The notes below the pieces were generated by a model. The model was not told the DNA's origin, did not search any database, and was given only the letters and a program-made list of their open reading frames with translations. From the NCBI RefSeq assembly GCF_022965805.1, contig NC_133114.1, positions 11,118,261 to 11,182,260 of the forward strand: DNA of 64,000 nucleotides, in the 5' to 3' direction. This DNA is from Primulina eburnea (Eukaryota; Streptophyta; Magnoliopsida; Lamiales; Gesneriaceae). Position 1 is the stretch's first letter; every line of letters starts with the position of its first letter. The position numbers were made by a program, and so were the translations under genes. Shown here piece by piece: positions 61,921 to 64,000 of this stretch.

Positions 61921-62090
61921 TTTTTGGGCTAGCTAATATGAAGACATTGATCTGCTAACCGACTTTAAGAACCATAGCCTGCCGCTGGCTAGAATCAAGA
62001 AGATAATGAAAGCCGATGAAGATGTTAGAATGATCTCAGCTGAAACACTTGTTATCTTTGCACGAGCCTGTGAGGTGTTCATCCTTGAGT

Positions 62091-63729
62091 TGTGCAAGGC
62101 CCGAGATTTTATCGTTTTAATCTGAGATTCTTTAATTTATGAATTTCAGAATTTTGAGTCATATTCCATGGTTTTACAATTCCATAGGATTGAAATTGAA
62201 TTAAAAAGAGTTGTGAGGACCAAATTGCAAATAGTGAAGATTTCAGGGGCTAAAGTGAAATTATGACTTGAGTGGGACACTTGTCATGCATTTGATATAA
62301 ATAAAGTTTCATTTCCTTCACCATTTACGGGAAGAACCAAGAGCTTCATAGAATTTCTCCTAGATTTACTTCCAAAGCCTAGAATTTGATTCTACAAGAT
62401 CCGGTTATCAGAACTTCGATCCGAACACAGTTCTGTGATCCTCTCGTCAAGAACTTCAAAGAGATGTAAGTTTTATTATGTTCCTTCATGATTTGAAATT
62501 TTGATATCGGAGGAATTATTATTTGATCATTATTATGTGTTCTGGGAATACTAGACATCGTAGAATCGAAGTCAGATCGAAGAACAAGTTGATTTTGGAA
62601 TTTTTATGATTTTCTGATTTTATCGATTGAAATTGAACAGATTTGTATTATTGATTGATTAAAGATTGTAGCGGATATGTGTTATGATTTGTAATTGATA
62701 TCTGTTGATATTGTATTGATGGAGATATCGGGATTGTGCCGTTATGCCATTGATTTTGAATTAGATTCAAATTGATCGGATTCAGTATTGAATTGGGAAT
62801 GGAATGTTGATATTATTATTCTCGATATGTCATTTCAGATTGACAGAGACAGTCTTGAATTCAGAACTTCCAATTTTCAGACCGAGACTACGAAAGAAAG
62901 GTATAAGTCGATGTTAACCGGGAGATTAACTTGAGTCAGATTGGACTCTAGTTTCCCTAAAACCACATACTTTATTTTATTGAAATTGTTTGACATTGAT
63001 ATGATTAATCTATTGATTTATAAAGTAGAGAATAACCGATAGTTATTGAGCGAGAGTCATTGACAGAAGGGCCAGACAGTGATAGAGTGGTCATTGGCCC
63101 ATTGCACATTGTGATAGGATAGCTTTGGCGGATATGCCAAGACACTGAATTATTGACTTATATCGATATTGCTTAGGGGCGGATCGACTCCTATCGCTGA
63201 GATTCGATATATGTGTTAATGTCCAGGAACCGGGATCCCTAGATTAGAGATGAGTTGAGTCTGAGATGACGAGTCATTAGTTGATTTACAGATTTATATC
63301 GATTCATGTTTTTATTTACAGTTTTATCTGTATTCACTAGTGTGTTATAGAGTAACATTCATGTTATTGAATGATGATATGTTTTGTATATGACTTTATG
63401 CATTGCATGTATACATGTTTTATACTGGGATTTATTCTCACTGGAGTTATCTGGCTGTTGTTGTGTTTGTATGTGTGCACGACAACAGGTGTGACAGGAT
63501 CAGGGTCAAGGAGATGAGAAGAGATTGACATAGAGTGGAGATTACGGACTTTGACATAGATTTGGGTTTCAGAACTTGATGTATGATAGTTGAACCCTAG
63601 TTTGAGTTTTATGAGTTTGACTCCATTACGTTCCGCATTTTAAAAAAAAAATTTAGTACCCAGATTAATTAAATTGATCCAATTATCCCAATGATGATTA
63701 AGAAGATGGTTAGCGTCTGGGTCCCCACA
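62091..63729 (+). mobile_element. Element M: 5' LTR (1,639 bp), same family as G and F
   Basis: It begins TGTGCAAGGCCCGAG, inside NF-YC helix 2, and ends GGTCCCCACA. The R/U5 half matches LTR G and F in reverse orientation, but U3 is different: it lacks the CATATG array and TA repeat and instead has a normal TATAAATA box (62296-62303). The target duplication cannot be checked because the other end is outside the window. Confidence 0.88.
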
Positions 63730-63734
63730 ACAGG

Positions 63735-63746
63735 TGGTATCATAGC
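63735..63746 (+). other. Primer-binding site of M
   Basis: TGGTATCATAGC, one base off the tRNA-iMet PBS, follows the LTR by five bases (ACAGG), the same spacing as in G. Confidence 0.85.
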
Positions 63747-64000
63747 GATAGATCCTTTAGATTGAGATAAGAGCTAGTGAGCGGGGTAGATTGAGTTTTC
63801 TTTCCTAATCTGATTGCTAGCATGTGCTACTGCTTTAATACATATTTGCCTGATTATCTGATTCTGATATGGTGATGTGTATTATTGGAATGGATCAGAA
63901 CCGATTCTTGATCAGAGGTAAGATGATCAGAAAGGGGCTGAGACATATTTGTTATGTGATTTCTAACCCTTTTAATATTCAGATATACCTCCTCGAAGAA
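63747..64000 (+). mobile_element. Element M: internal leader at the window edge
   Basis: Untranslated leader similar to the reverse complement of 1-202. A frame may open at ATG near 63892 (MDQNRFLIRG), but it has a stop soon after and the window ends, so no gene is called. Confidence 0.6.

Larger units (their letters stand above)
60291..62090 (+). pseudogene. NF-YC: NF-YC transcription factor subunit, disrupted by two LTR insertions
   Basis: NF-YC is the histone-fold partner of NF-YB in the CCAAT-binding NF-Y complex. The frame starts at ATG 60291 (MEQKGNGQ) with a Gln/His-rich N-terminus (LLAYHHIHH, then a Gln run), is broken after FQNF by solo LTR L (60539-61920), and resumes with WAS and [20 protein letters not shown]. 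The histone fold ([29 protein letters not shown]) is cut at 62090 by LTR M within helix 2. Three stops are visible: TAG at 60315-60317 and 60507-60509, and TAA near 61933, each where the family has Gln. The rest of the fold and the C-terminus would lie beyond M, outside the window. No introns interrupt the coding part, as is usual for NF-YC. Confidence 0.93.

Noticed and set aside
60531..61925. A 5-bp ATTTT duplication around solo LTR L
   Set aside because: The flanks are a T-run (4 T left, 5 T right). With TG...CA ends only TTT is duplicated, so the duplication cannot be stated with confidence.

Overview
This is a eudicot-type plant nuclear region made almost entirely of nested LTR retrotransposons, with one broken host gene at the right edge. 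The evidence is plant-type Ty3/gypsy and Ty1/copia pol domains, initiator-tRNA-Met and tRNA-Asp primer-binding sites, exact 5-bp target-site duplications (TSDs), a plant NF-YC transcription-factor coding region and a plant LOG (cytokinin-activating) coding region. I saw no rRNA, tRNA, CRISPR array or bacterial-type gene. The species cannot be fixed from sequence alone; an asterid such as a Lamiales member is only a guess.

Layout. Positions 1-2321 hold the 5' end (LTR and PBS) of a minus-strand element, G, that runs off the left edge. Positions 2322-4632 are the 3' end (noncoding interior, PPT, LTR) of a Ty3-like element, H. A decayed copia element, J, follows from 4633. It is split by a 2.78-kb solo LTR, K (5938-8716, TSD CCTTA), and by a 47,875-bp nest, A (10346-58220, TSD CTAAT). 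J's last codons and PPT reappear at 58226-58303. Nest A is a minus-strand, non-coding LARD-like element with ~3.4-kb LTRs. It received three insertions: B (11241-18225, an internally deleted relative of A), C (20293-40475, an Athila-type element, TSD CTACC) and E (41126-52505, a chromovirus-type element, TSD CCTTA). C was itself hit by D (27180-34321, TSD TATGG), a very young gypsy element with an intact 1,475-codon gag-pol, and by F (37195-39543, TSD TAGAT), a solo LTR of the same family as G. The right edge holds an NF-YC pseudogene (60291-62090) broken by a SIRE-like copia solo LTR, L (60539-61920), and cut by the 5' LTR of element M (62091-63729), whose interior leaves the window.

Most notable content. 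Element C carries, between integrase and its 3' LTR, two extra genes where Athila elements usually have an env-like frame. One is a cysteine-rich protein I do not recognise (34522-35237). The other is an intronless LOG-like cytokinin riboside-monophosphate phosphoribohydrolase (35478-36115). Each is preceded by a splice-acceptor-like tract. Element E has a well-formed 176-nt spliceosomal intron between gag and protease. Several LTR families (G/F, H, D, L) carry arrays of short palindromes, and in four of them (G, F, D, L) the array lies upstream of TATA-like sequence in U3. That suggests independent, convergent enhancer arrays.

How the parts relate. The insertion order read from nesting is J, then A (and K), then B, C and E, then D and F. 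Only D looks capable of autonomous transposition. Other coding regions carry stops and frameshifts. Most long reading frames inside the LTR arrays are artefacts of repeats and are not annotated as genes.
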